Assembly (NCBI GenBank): GCA_031291845.1
Contig: JARLIH010000406.1
Coordinates: 1 to 64,000 of the forward strand
Origin: Isosphaeraceae bacterium
Lineage (GTDB): Bacteria > Planctomycetota > Planctomycetia > Isosphaerales > Isosphaeraceae
DNA length: 64,000 nt
Direction: 5' to 3'
The stretch's first letter is position 1, and each line of letters starts with the position of its first letter. The notes beneath the pieces were generated by a model. The model was not told the DNA's origin. It did not search any database and saw nothing but the letters and a program-made list of their open reading frames with translations. Position numbers and translations under genes: made by a program. Below, in pieces: positions 26,016 through 34,303 of this stretch.

Positions 26016-26578
26016 CGACTCCCAGGGCCTGGTTCGTGACGTGGCGAGCCGCACCCCTGTAAGGGCGGGTGTCAAGCCCGCCACCTCCAACTCCCCCGCG
26101 CACCTCGGACACGATGCGCTGAACACGCACCCTTTGCGGCGGCGGCCCGTTGCCGGGCCCTGCCTTCGTCCGCATCAATCCCGTATTTTGGGGAGGGCGA
26201 GGACCGGACGAGGCTTCTTCATCTCCGTCGAACGCGCTCCCAAAAGACGACGAGCGTCGGGGGGTTGGCCGACGTACAATCCTCGCGTGGAACTCACTCG
26301 GCGTGGTGAGTGAACTTTTGCCATTTGCTCGTTTGCGCCCTAGAGTTGCGACAGTCTGCCTTTCGCAATCCTACCGTCTTTGGGGATAATCTCCGATTTT
26401 CCGGTCGCCGTGTGAGGTAGGACGACGACGAAGAGACGGCCAAAAGCCTTGTGCGGGGTCAGCGCGAAGGGCGTCGCGGCATTACTCCAAATGCTTTCGC
26501 TCAACGGATTTGAGTACGACATTTCCCGCGTCGTTAGGTGTTGACGGACAACAACCTACTCCTCAAAGGAGTGAGACC
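26016..26578. other. 563-bp intergenic region after the hydrogenase locus
   Basis: Opens with a CDS-free tail containing the 26064-26082 hairpin. It also has a short inverted repeat around 26290-26312 (ACTCAC...GTGAGT) and a comparatively AT-rich stretch 26305-26560. No RNA gene or convincing reading frame until the strong ribosome-binding site before 26579. Confidence 0.4.
26064..26082. repeat. GGCGGG-TGTCAAG-CCCGCC hairpin (dispersed element)
   Basis: Six-bp perfect arms around a 7-base loop, 48 bp beyond hypB. A relative with 7-base loop CTTCAAA sits after the DUF1501 gene at 52249-52271. Both fall just past the last gene of an operon, so they may act as transcription stops or mRNA-protecting REP elements. 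Confidence 0.5.
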
Positions 26579-26812
26579 ATGCGCCCTCACGACAAGCAAG
26601 CCGGATCCGTCCGGTCAGGCCGGAGACCAGCAACACCCCAGGCCGAAGGCCCCATGCGAATCGAGATCCTGATCGGCTCCGCCCTGTGCGACCTACGCGT
26701 GTGGACCGAGGAAGAGTGGGCCGCCCTGCCCGAACACGAGCGTCCACTGCAGTTCGTCCACGCGCCTGGCCTCGGCTGGGTGGGCGGAGTGCCCACAATC
26801 AGGCTTAATTAA
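26579..26812 (+). CDS. Small hypothetical protein, 77 aa
   Basis: Preceded by an excellent ribosome-binding site (AAAGGAGTGA) that fixes ATG 26579. The N-terminal 25 residues are basic and disordered-looking; the core MRIEILIGSALCDLRVWTEEEWAALPE...HAPGLGWVGGVP suggests a small alpha/beta fold with several aromatic residues. No signal peptide or TM segment. Stand-alone gene with its own 5' region. I do not recognise a family. Confidence 0.65.
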   Translation: MRPHDKQAGSVRSGRRPATPQAEGPMRIEILIGSALCDLRVWTEEEWAALPEHERPLQFVHAPGLGWVGGVPTIRLN

Positions 26813-26927
26813 ATGATCTGTCGAGAGGAACAGGCCTTAAATAGCCTAAGATCGCGGCGTTTTTGCCTCATTTCTTGACGTGCTTGGGGTTTTCCGGCGA
26901 ATTTTTGAGGAATTTGTAGTCCGTCTA

Positions 26928-26957
26928 TTGCCTAAGAAGGCTTGCAGGGCCTATAGT
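26928..26957 (+). promoter_or_regulatory. Sigma-70-like promoter candidate
   Basis: TTGCCT (26928-26933) and TATAGT (26952-26957) are separated by 18 bp in an AT-rich stretch, about 130 bp ahead of the small gene at 27086. Sequence match only. Confidence 0.35.
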
Positions 26958-27085
26958 CTCCAACGGTTGGCGCGATGGAACCCGCCGACGATTGATGAAT
27001 GGACGCATTCGAGGAGGACGCGAGCCCCCGTTCGAAAGTGTGGCGAGGCCGCCACCCGGGAACGCCCCATGAAGGAGCCGCTTCG

Positions 27086-27355
27086 ATGAGCCAGCGCCCT
27101 ACCGCCCGGCGGACTGTCACGTCGCCCCCATCCCCCGCCGAGCCGAAGTCCAGCACTCGCCGCACCGGGTCGGGCCGATCGCCCGGAAATCGGCGACCCG
27201 CCGAGCCGAAGCCCGCCGAGCCCGGCTACAGCCGTGCCGAGCTTGAGTTCATGCAAGCCATGCAGGACTACAAGCAGAGCAGCGGCCGCATGTTTCCCAC
27301 CTGGAGCGAGGTGCTTGAGGTGCTCAAGGCACTCGGCTATGCCAAGAACGCCTGA
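27086..27355 (+). CDS. Small conserved planctomycete-type protein, 89 aa
   Basis: AAGGAG precedes ATG 27086. Residues 1-48 are Pro/Arg/Ser-rich and probably disordered; residues about 50-89 form a compact helical module, [20 protein letters not shown] then [18 protein letters not shown]. This C-terminal module is familiar from short uncharacterised planctomycete proteins and resembles a small DNA- or protein-binding helical domain, but its function is unknown. It stands alone with a promoter-like sequence upstream. Confidence 0.7.
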   Translation: MSQRPTARRTVTSPPSPAEPKSSTRRTGSGRSPGNRRPAEPKPAEPGYSRAELEFMQAMQDYKQSSGRMFPTWSEVLEVLKALGYAKNA

Positions 27356-27482
27356 GCCGCCCGGACCAAAATCGTCACGGGCCAACACAGAACGGCACGC
27401 GTCGGAATCCGCTTGAGGACTCCTCGGCGTGCCGGTCGGCGTTCGACCCGTGGGTCGCATTACGCGTTCCGCCCCGTGCGGG

Positions 27483-28187
27483 TCAAGCCGCCTGTCGGCG
27501 GCGGCGGTAGAGGAAAAGTCCGCAACCACCCAGGCCGAGCAGGACCACGCTCGACGGTTCGGGAACGGCGGGGTGGGGAGTGTACGTGTAGGAGATGGTC
27601 ACCTTCGCGCCGGCCTCGGTCGTCACCCTGGCGCCACAGTTAGCGTTGTTCGTCGACTGGCCTGCCAGCGACGACGCCAGCACCGGGATCGAGATCGTAC
27701 CGGAGCCCGTGAACAGTGCCAGATCGGTCGATGAGGTCAGCGACACCGGCCCGAGCGATCCCATGTCAGTCTTGGGAGCGAGAGTGATCGACTTATTGAG
27801 TGACATCGTCGACGGGTCGAACTTCGTCGAGCTGGAATAGTCTGGCGCGGTGCCCGAGGCGATCGTCTGCCCGTTCGGCAGGGTCACCGAGATCGTGTTT
27901 TCGGTCGCGGAAGTGCCAATCGTGCCGGGCGTGTAGAAGGTGATGGTCGACGTGTGGATGAAGTCGTACGACACCGACACCGACACCGAAGTCAGCGTCC
28001 CCAGCGAGGGGTTGAACTGGTTGAAGACCATCGGGTCGTTGAGCGCTGTGCCGGGCCCGAAGTTCGTATCGGTCGCACCGATCGAGACGGTCTGGGGCGC
28101 CGTGACATCAGCCCGTGCCTGGACGGGGAGCAGGCCCAATGCAGCCGCTCCTAAGACGAAACTCAAGGTACCGAGTTTACGAAGCAT
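27483..28187 (-). CDS. PEP-CTERM anchored extracellular protein (choice-of-anchor E-like)
   Basis: 234 residues. ATG 28187 with GAGGAGGG upstream gives a Sec signal peptide (MLRKLGTLSFVLGAAALGLLPVQARA). The mature part is Ser/Thr-rich beta structure with FNQFNPSLGTLTSVSVSVSYDF, typical of the family sometimes called choice-of-anchor E. The C-terminus is a textbook PEP-CTERM signal: VPEPSS, hydrophobic helix VVLLGLGGCGLFLY, basic RRRRQAA. Expected to be sorted by an exosortase to the envelope. A paralogue lies at 33142-33915. Confidence 0.85.
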   Translation of the reverse strand: MLRKLGTLSFVLGAAALGLLPVQARADVTAPQTVSIGATDTNFGPGTALNDPMVFNQFNPSLGTLTSVSVSVSYDFIHTSTITFYTPGTIGTSATENTISVTLPNGQTIASGTAPDYSSSTKFDPSTMSLNKSITLAPKTDMGSLGPVSLTSSTDLALFTGSGTISIPVLASSLAGQSTNNANCGARVTTEAGAKVTISYTYTPHPAVPEPSSVVLLGLGGCGLFLYRRRRQAA

Positions 28188-28501
28188 AAGTAAGGCCCTC
28201 CTCGTCGTTCCTTTGTCCCCGTCCGTGGGCAAAAACGCGCTTGCATGTCCTTTCTTCGCCGAGATGGGCCGAGTGTAGTTCACGGTCTGGACGTATCAAA
28301 GGAAAGTTGGGTCCATGCTGCGTGCTTTCAACGCTGTGTTGCGAATGGTCAACGTGGCGCAGTGAAAACCGCACAGTTTCCGCCCGTACCGGCCGTGGGA
28401 AGTGTCTGGTATGATCGCCGCGAGCCGGGCAAGAGCCGGCCGGAACGGAGGAGGCCGGGCCGGACCAGCATGCCGGCGCGACCCGCGAGAGGCTGGAAGC
28501 C
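28188..28501. other. 314-bp divergent spacer
   Basis: Between the PEP-CTERM gene (-) and the methyltransferase gene (+); it must carry both start regions. The only clear signals are the minus-strand GAGGAGGG ribosome-binding site at about 28190-28200 and GAGAGG ahead of 28502. No repeat or RNA gene seen. Confidence 0.4.
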
Positions 28502-29272
28502 ATGTTCGATGCCAACGTGCCGCGCGTGCTCGATCGTATCCGTCCCGGTGACGTCGTCCTGGACGTCGGCGGCTGGGCAAGGCCGTTCAACCGGGCCGAC
28601 CACGTGCTCGACAGCGGCCCCTACGAAACGCGAGGGCGCTGGTACGCCGAGCATTTCGGCCTGGAGCCGCAAGCGGGTGACGTCGAGCATTTCACCCGCG
28701 CGTCGTGGGTCACGCGCGACATCTGCGACCGCGCCCCCTGGCCCTACGCCGACAAGTCGATCGACTACTGCACGTGCTCGCACACGCTGGAAGATATCCG
28801 CGACCCGCTCTGGGTTTGCAGCGAGATCGTCCGTGTCGCGAAGGCGGGCTACATCGAGGTACCGTCCCGTCTGTTCGAGCAGTGCCGCGGGCACGAGCCG
28901 GGAATCGTGGGCCTGTCGCACCACCGCTGGCTCGTCGAGATCGACGGCGCGCACCTGAAGTTCTTCCAGAAGTACCACAGCATCCACGCCGACTACCGCC
29001 TTAGCTTCCCGGCGGCCTTCGCCCGGGCGATGAGCCCCGAACAGGAGGTCTCGTGGCTCTTCTGGGAGGGATCGTTCACGTTCGAGGAGGTGACGATCCA
29101 CGGCGTCGACGCCCAGCACGAGGAGCTCGCGCGGTTCGTCCAGACGCACTACCGCCACCCCCCTTCCCAGGTCGCGTTGGAGGCTACGCGACGAGGTGCC
29201 GCCTGGGCCGTGCGGCTCCCCCGCCGGGTCGTGCGGAAGCTCGCGCGGGGCGTCAGGCGGGGGGTTCGTTGA
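28502..29272 (+). CDS. Class I SAM-dependent methyltransferase
   Basis: 256 residues. SAM-binding motif I VVLDVGGWARPF (about 18-29); the motif II/III region WPYADKSIDYCTCSHTLEDIRDPLWVCSEIVRVAKAGYIEVPS matches methyltransferase domain 11-type enzymes. The C-terminal 60 residues are Arg-rich. Substrate not evident; the neighbouring glycosyltransferases and flippase suggest modification of a surface glycan or its carrier. The 3' end overlaps the convergent flippase gene by 20 bp. Confidence 0.8.
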   Translation: MFDANVPRVLDRIRPGDVVLDVGGWARPFNRADHVLDSGPYETRGRWYAEHFGLEPQAGDVEHFTRASWVTRDICDRAPWPYADKSIDYCTCSHTLEDIRDPLWVCSEIVRVAKAGYIEVPSRLFEQCRGHEPGIVGLSHHRWLVEIDGAHLKFFQKYHSIHADYRLSFPAAFARAMSPEQEVSWLFWEGSFTFEEVTIHGVDAQHEELARFVQTHYRHPPSQVALEATRRGAAWAVRLPRRVVRKLARGVRRGVR

Positions 29273-30788
29273 CGGACGGACGACGCGACGAGAACAGGCG
29301 AGCCCGCCAGAGAGCACGGTCCGCGGGGCCCAGGATCGCGCAGATGCTGAAAGTGAGGAAGACCAGGGCCCCCAGCCCCATGGCGACGATCAAGCCGGCC
29401 CAGCCGCGCGGGGGGTGTGCGACGGCGAACAGGCGGAGCAAGTAGGCGTACGGCAAGCCCCAGGCCAGCGGCACGGCCAACGCCTTGACCAGCCCCGAGA
29501 TGGGTGTGCCGAAGACGCGCGCGAGCTGCCAGGGAAGATACCACCCGCTCACCGCCAGCGTCGCCACCGTCGTCCCCAGGAGCGGGCCCACCGGCCCCAG
29601 GGCCCGCGAGAGGGCCACGCTCGCCAGCAGGTTGACGACCGCCCCCACGGCCGCGGGGGCTGCCACGAGCCGCACCCGGCCGGTGCTCACGAAGGCGACC
29701 GAGAAGAGCATCGCCAGCGTCAGCAGCACGCCGTTGACCGCGGCGGTGACCGCGATTGCGAGGCCACCGTCACGCGCGGGACCGACCCAGAGGGCCACGA
29801 AATGGTGATTGTAGGCCACCACGGGTGCCATTCCCGCGACGCCCAGCAGCACGATCAGCCGGGTCAGCTCGATCAGGCGCCGGTTGAACGCGCCGTGCTC
29901 GCCCCGGACGTGCAGCTCGGCCAGGCCCGGCCAGATCGCGTTGGTGATCGCGTTCAGGACCGTCTGGCCCAGGCTCGGCAGCCGCTGCGTGACGGCCAAC
30001 ACCGTCGCGGCGACCGGTCCGAGTACACCGTTCAGCACGATCGAGTCGGAGAGCAGCCCGATCCGCTCGCTAAACATAGCCACGAACGTCGGGCCCGAGA
30101 GACCGAGCACTGCATGCCAGTCGCCGCGCTCGGGCTTCGCCCCGGCAACGCGCCCGGCCAGGCCCGGGTCAAGGGCCGCCGCCAACACCACCAGCAGCCC
30201 GTGAAAGAGCAGGCTGGCGGCCAGGGTGGCGAGCAAGATCCCGGCCACCCCCCACCCCGCCCGCGCCAGGAGGACCGACAGAACGGCCGTCAGCGCCCCC
30301 TGCACCGTCATGAGGAGGTTCACGAGGTAGCCCCGGTGGTTCACCTCGATCAGGACCTTGAGCGGGGTGAGCGTCATCAGCGGCAGGCCCGCTAGCCCTA
30401 CGAGCCAGGCCACGCGCAGCTCGCCACGGAGCCCGGGGCCGACCCGCAGCAGCCACGACAGGGCCGGCAACGCCGCCAGCCCCAGCGCGACCGCCCCGAA
30501 TGCGGTAAGGCCGAAGAGCCGTACGGCTGCGGCCAGGGTCCGATGTAGCGCACCATCGTCGCCTCGCGCCTTGGCCGAAGACAGCACCGGGACCAAGGCC
30601 ACGGTGATCCCCTGCCCCACCAGGGCAAGGTAGCCGAACGCCTCGGTGAGCGCCCGGACGACCCCGAAACGGGCGTCGCCCAGCGCGTCGATGATGAGCG
30701 GCGTCGCGACGAGGCCGGTCGCCATCGTCACAGCCGTGAAGACGAGGAAGGCGCCCCAGGTCATGATCGCCGATCGGCTACGGCTCAT
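29253..30788 (-). CDS. Polysaccharide flippase (MOP superfamily, Wzx-like)
   Basis: 511 residues with about 12-14 transmembrane helices, beginning MTWGAFLVFTAVTMATGLVATPLIIDALGDARFG, the characteristic first helix pair of MOP/Wzx flippases. It should move lipid-linked oligosaccharide across the inner membrane. Last gene of a minus-strand run: PEP-CTERM protein, two glycosyltransferases, flippase. 76 bp downstream of the second glycosyltransferase gene. Confidence 0.85.
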   Translation of the reverse strand: MSRSRSAIMTWGAFLVFTAVTMATGLVATPLIIDALGDARFGVVRALTEAFGYLALVGQGITVALVPVLSSAKARGDDGALHRTLAAAVRLFGLTAFGAVALGLAALPALSWLLRVGPGLRGELRVAWLVGLAGLPLMTLTPLKVLIEVNHRGYLVNLLMTVQGALTAVLSVLLARAGWGVAGILLATLAASLLFHGLLVVLAAALDPGLAGRVAGAKPERGDWHAVLGLSGPTFVAMFSERIGLLSDSIVLNGVLGPVAATVLAVTQRLPSLGQTVLNAITNAIWPGLAELHVRGEHGAFNRRLIELTRLIVLLGVAGMAPVVAYNHHFVALWVGPARDGGLAIAVTAAVNGVLLTLAMLFSVAFVSTGRVRLVAAPAAVGAVVNLLASVALSRALGPVGPLLGTTVATLAVSGWYLPWQLARVFGTPISGLVKALAVPLAWGLPYAYLLRLFAVAHPPRGWAGLIVAMGLGALVFLTFSICAILGPADRALWRARLFSSRRPSVNEPPA

Positions 30789-30864
30789 CGACGGTCACCG
30801 AGGGGCCGAACGGCCTTGTAGAACCAACGGCATGCGCGAGCACATTCGCTGAACCCCGTTCCCA

Positions 30865-32001
30865 TCATCGCTCGTCGCCCCGATAAACGCGTTCCAGCTC
30901 CGCCAGGTGCCGCTCCAGCGAGAACGTCTCCGCAGCCAGGGCGTGCCCCGCAGCGCCCAAACGGGCGGCGAGCTCCCAATCATCAGCGAGCCTTGTCAAA
31001 GCGTCAGCCAACCCTAGGTCGTCGTTCGGGTCAACGAGCAGGGCGTTCTGTCCCTCGATCGCGTACTCGGGCAAGCCGCCGCAACGGCTGCCGATGACCG
31101 CGCGGCCGCGTGCCGACCCATCCAGGGCGGCGAGACCGGCCGGCTCGTGCCAGACTGCTGGGAAGACGACCCCCCGAGCATTCGCAACGAGCCGGTCGAC
31201 CCCCGCCTCATCGACCCAGCCGTGGAACGTCGCCACGTCCGACAACCCGAGCCGGTCCGTCAACTGTTCGAGCTCGGCCCGGTACGGCCCTTCGCCCGCC
31301 ACGTCGAGCGCAATCGCCTGCCCGGCCCTCGCGAGCGCACGCAAGAGCCATTGCAGTCCCTTGTGGACCACCAGCCGGCCGATGAACACGAACCGTGGCG
31401 AACCGGTTCGCGGAGGCGGATCGTAAGGCCGTACGGGAGGGGCGGGGTTCGTGACAACGTGGATCCGTCCGCCGTCATACCCCGAACGGATCATCTGCTC
31501 CTTCACGAACCGGCTGATCGCGATGGATGGGACCGCCGCGAGCACGCGCTGGTCGTCCCACGTCGCGGTGAAGTTCTCCACCATCTTCGCCGGGCGTACG
31601 CTGCCGCAACGGTCGACGACGTGGCCCCAGAAGCACCCGAATGCGCTATAGGCGCGGTCGCACGGGGTATCCGTCCGCTTGAGGTAACGCCCGCCGCTGG
31701 GGCAGTACGGCCGGTGGTCGTGCACGGTGCGAACGACGCGAGGTCCCCCGGCCGGCGGCTCCGGCACGCCGGCATGCAGGTGGAGCACGTCGAGGCCCAG
31801 CGCCTTCGCACGTGCGCCCAGTGCCCGGGGCTCGACCACGACGGGACGCTCGCCCGGATCGCCGACCTCGGCGTAACGGTCAAGGCTATCGAGGAAGGTC
31901 ACCTTATGCCCCGACGCCCGCTGCGCCCGGCCCACGCGCAAGAGATAGGCGCCGACGCCGCCGCGGTCCCAGATACCGGGCATGTAGTGGCCGATGTTCA
32001 T
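30865..32001 (-). CDS. Family 4 glycosyltransferase (GT-B)
   Basis: 378 residues. GT-B fold: N-terminal MNIGHYMPGIWDRGGVGAYLLRVGRA (acceptor domain), C-terminal PRFVFIGRLVVHKGLQWLLRAL and VFPAVWHEPAGLAALDGSARGRAVIGSRCGGLPEYAIEG with the E(x7)E-type donor site region. Transfers a sugar from a nucleotide donor onto a lipid-linked or other acceptor at the cytoplasmic face. An unusual internal cysteine-containing segment (RAYSAFGCFWGHVVDRCGSV) resembles those seen in some EPS transferases. Overlaps the preceding glycosyltransferase gene by 4 bp. Confidence 0.85.
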   Translation of the reverse strand: MNIGHYMPGIWDRGGVGAYLLRVGRAQRASGHKVTFLDSLDRYAEVGDPGERPVVVEPRALGARAKALGLDVLHLHAGVPEPPAGGPRVVRTVHDHRPYCPSGGRYLKRTDTPCDRAYSAFGCFWGHVVDRCGSVRPAKMVENFTATWDDQRVLAAVPSIAISRFVKEQMIRSGYDGGRIHVVTNPAPPVRPYDPPPRTGSPRFVFIGRLVVHKGLQWLLRALARAGQAIALDVAGEGPYRAELEQLTDRLGLSDVATFHGWVDEAGVDRLVANARGVVFPAVWHEPAGLAALDGSARGRAVIGSRCGGLPEYAIEGQNALLVDPNDDLGLADALTRLADDWELAARLGAAGHALAAETFSLERHLAELERVYRGDER

Positions 32002-33122
32002 GGGACAGCCGAACGCTCGGCCTGTGCGCTCCAGACGCCGCCGGTATAGGCATCAAGGCAGCGGTCCACGACGCGGTCCCAGGTGAAGTGCTCCAAGACC
32101 CGGCGCCGGGCCGCCTCGCCCATCCGCGACGCTTCCTCGGCATGGGCGTGCAGCCAGCGGAGTTTCGCACCTAGGGCGGGCGGGTCGTTCGGGGGCACGA
32201 TGAAGCCGGTGACGCCGTCTTCGACGACCTCGGGCATGCTCGCCACGTCCGTGCAGATGGCGGGTGCGCCACAGGCCATGCCTTCGAGCAACGTCTGGCC
32301 GAGCAGCTCGGGCACCAGGGTCTTGCCGCCGTAGCGGTCCTCGTAAACGCTGGGGAGCACGACGACCCGCGCCCGGCGGTAGGCGTCCACCAGGGCGGCG
32401 TCGTCGCAGTCGTGCCGGAACGTCACGCGCTTGCCGGCCGCCGCGGCCTTCAGGTCCCCGGAATAACGGGCGTCGTACGGCTGGCCGATCAACTCCAGCG
32501 GCGTTTCAGTATCGAGCCCCTCAATCAGGTCGATGACCCCTTTGTGGGGCAAAAGCCGGCCAACGAACAGCACGCCGTCGCCGCGCGGTACGGCAGGGTC
32601 GGGCGCAAATTTTTCCGTATCGACGCCCCCCAGGATGACGGCGTGACGCGGGTCATCGCCCCGCTCGATCAGGCGGCGGGAATACTGCGAGATGTGCAGG
32701 TGGCCGTGGTACCAGCGTTCCGTCGGCACGTAGGCCGAGAGATCCCATGCCCCGCCGCCCAAGTCGGAGACGAACACCCGGCGGCCGAACAGGCGGCCGG
32801 CGGCGGCCGACAGCGAGCTGAAGATCATCCTGCGCTGGTGGCAGTGGATCACGTCGAAGCGGCCGAGATGCGCGAGCATGCTGGGGGCGAGCGGGTTGCC
32901 CGCGCGCGACCGTACGTGCAACGACGTGCGGAAAATCCGCACGTCGAGCCGGTCGATCGTGTAGCGGTCGGCGGTCGGGCCGAAGCTGTAGAGCGTGGTG
33001 GGTACGCACTCGGCCATCGCCCGGGCCAGCTCGAGCGCGTACCGTTCGGCCCCCCCCAGCACTCCCCCTTCCTTGCGGAAGAAGGACGGAACGATATGCA
33101 CCACGCGCGGGCGGGGGATCAA
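31998..33122 (-). CDS. Family 4 glycosyltransferase (GT-B)
   Basis: About 374 residues. Conserved GT4 elements: VVHIVPSFFRKEGGVLGGAERYALELARAM at the N-terminus, LLFVGRLLPHKGVIDLIEGL-like donor-domain strand, and TLLEGMACGAPAICTDVASMPEVVEDGVTGF. The start is uncertain: no ATG fits, and I prefer TTG 33122 with GGAG 10 bp upstream; GTG 33104 is an alternative. It begins 20 bp after the stop of the upstream PEP-CTERM gene and overlaps the next glycosyltransferase by 4 bp, so the four genes form one unit. Confidence 0.82.
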   Translation of the reverse strand: MIPRPRVVHIVPSFFRKEGGVLGGAERYALELARAMAECVPTTLYSFGPTADRYTIDRLDVRIFRTSLHVRSRAGNPLAPSMLAHLGRFDVIHCHQRRMIFSSLSAAAGRLFGRRVFVSDLGGGAWDLSAYVPTERWYHGHLHISQYSRRLIERGDDPRHAVILGGVDTEKFAPDPAVPRGDGVLFVGRLLPHKGVIDLIEGLDTETPLELIGQPYDARYSGDLKAAAAGKRVTFRHDCDDAALVDAYRRARVVVLPSVYEDRYGGKTLVPELLGQTLLEGMACGAPAICTDVASMPEVVEDGVTGFIVPPNDPPALGAKLRWLHAHAEEASRMGEAARRRVLEHFTWDRVVDRCLDAYTGGVWSAQAERSAVP

Positions 33123-33141
33123 AGGGAGAAACGCTCCGTGG

Positions 33142-33915
33142 TCAGGCAGCCTTTCGCGACGACCGCCACCGCCGCGCCAGGAAGGCGCCACCCGCGCCGA
33201 GGCCCAGCAGCAAGGCACTTGCAGGCTCAGGGACGATCTGCTTCTGGGCCGTGATGTAATTGACCGTCATCGTCACCCCGGCCTGGGTCGTCACCGACCC
33301 CGAGCCGTTCCCCGAACTGCTCAAGAACGTCGAGGTCCCCTGCGCCAGGAACGGGAAGGAGATCGTGCCGGAGCCGACAAACTTCGAGAAATCGGCGCTG
33401 CTGGGGAGAAACGCGGTCGGGAACGTCGACGAAAAGTTCACAGGCCCCCCCAGCGCGGTCGAATCGAACGTGTGCGGGAACGTCCCGCCCCCACTGACTG
33501 TCTCGGTTTTGGTGAGCAGCCCGTTCGGATCCTGCACGTGCAGCGACGGGATGAACGACGTCAGCGGCCAGTTCGCAGTATCCGCCGAGACCGTCGGCGC
33601 GAATACGCCGTTCGACGTGTTCGGGTCGATCGCGGAAACCGAGATGGTCGACGGACTGATGAACGTCATCGAGTACGTGTTTTTGGTGCCCATCGTGACC
33701 GTGACGTCTACCTCTTTGAGCGTCAGCGTCGGGTGCGCGCTCGGGTCAAACTGCTGGAACACGAGCGGTTCCGTTCCCGTCGTGGACGAGTTCCAGTCCG
33801 TGTCGGTCGGCGCGATGGATTGAGTCTGCGTAATGTCCGCGCGGGCGGGGCGAGCAAGTCCCCACGCGCCGAGGACGATTGCGGCCACAAGTACGAAACG
33901 CCATGAACGAGTCAC
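33142..33915 (-). CDS. PEP-CTERM anchored extracellular protein
   Basis: 257 residues. GTG 33915 (AAGGGGG upstream) gives a signal peptide VTRSWRFVLVAAIVLGAWGLARPARA. The mature region is Ser/Thr/Pro-rich beta structure with VFQQFDPSAHPTLTLKEVDVTV, paralogous to the protein at 27483-28187. The C-terminus carries the PEP-CTERM signal: VPEPAS, helix ALLLGLGAGGAFLA, basic RRWRSSRKAA. Co-occurrence with glycosyltransferases and a flippase fits the known link between PEP-CTERM sorting and exopolysaccharide production. First gene of the minus-strand glycan operon. Confidence 0.85.
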   Translation of the reverse strand: MTRSWRFVLVAAIVLGAWGLARPARADITQTQSIAPTDTDWNSSTTGTEPLVFQQFDPSAHPTLTLKEVDVTVTMGTKNTYSMTFISPSTISVSAIDPNTSNGVFAPTVSADTANWPLTSFIPSLHVQDPNGLLTKTETVSGGGTFPHTFDSTALGGPVNFSSTFPTAFLPSSADFSKFVGSGTISFPFLAQGTSTFLSSSGNGSGSVTTQAGVTMTVNYITAQKQIVPEPASALLLGLGAGGAFLARRWRSSRKAA

Positions 33916-34303
33916 TGGTCGGGCCCCCTTGCCAATCCCTGAACGAGCCAACCCGGTCGCATCTTTCCGTATACACACATCACTGATCGGCCATGGTGGC
34001 TTCCACCCGCGAAAAGATTTGAGCGCGGGATGCAACTTTCGGACCAGAGCGGCCGCGAGACTATCACTGCGCGTCATGAACCACTCCTGGACTATAATCC
34101 GCGCGAACGGCAGAAACAACCCTATCACCAATATCTCCCAGAGGTTTTGCACGTTGCTACAAGCCGTGCTATCCGATTCGCTCGACCTTGCAAGGCGTTT
34201 TCCTACCGGCGTCGTGGTGTATAATCGCGGCCTCGCTCCCAAACGAGTCCCGGCTCCGTCGTGCGGGGATCCGGACATTGGGATAGCGGTCCAGGAAGGT
34301 GCG
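33916..34303. other. 388-bp divergent spacer with TATAAT boxes
   Basis: Between the glycan operon (-) and the Hsp70 island (+). TATAAT occurs at 34220-34225 about 80 bp ahead of the TPR gene and again near 34092-34097, but neither has a good -35 hexamer at 16-18 bp. Frames crossing it are run-through of the flanking genes. Confidence 0.4.
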
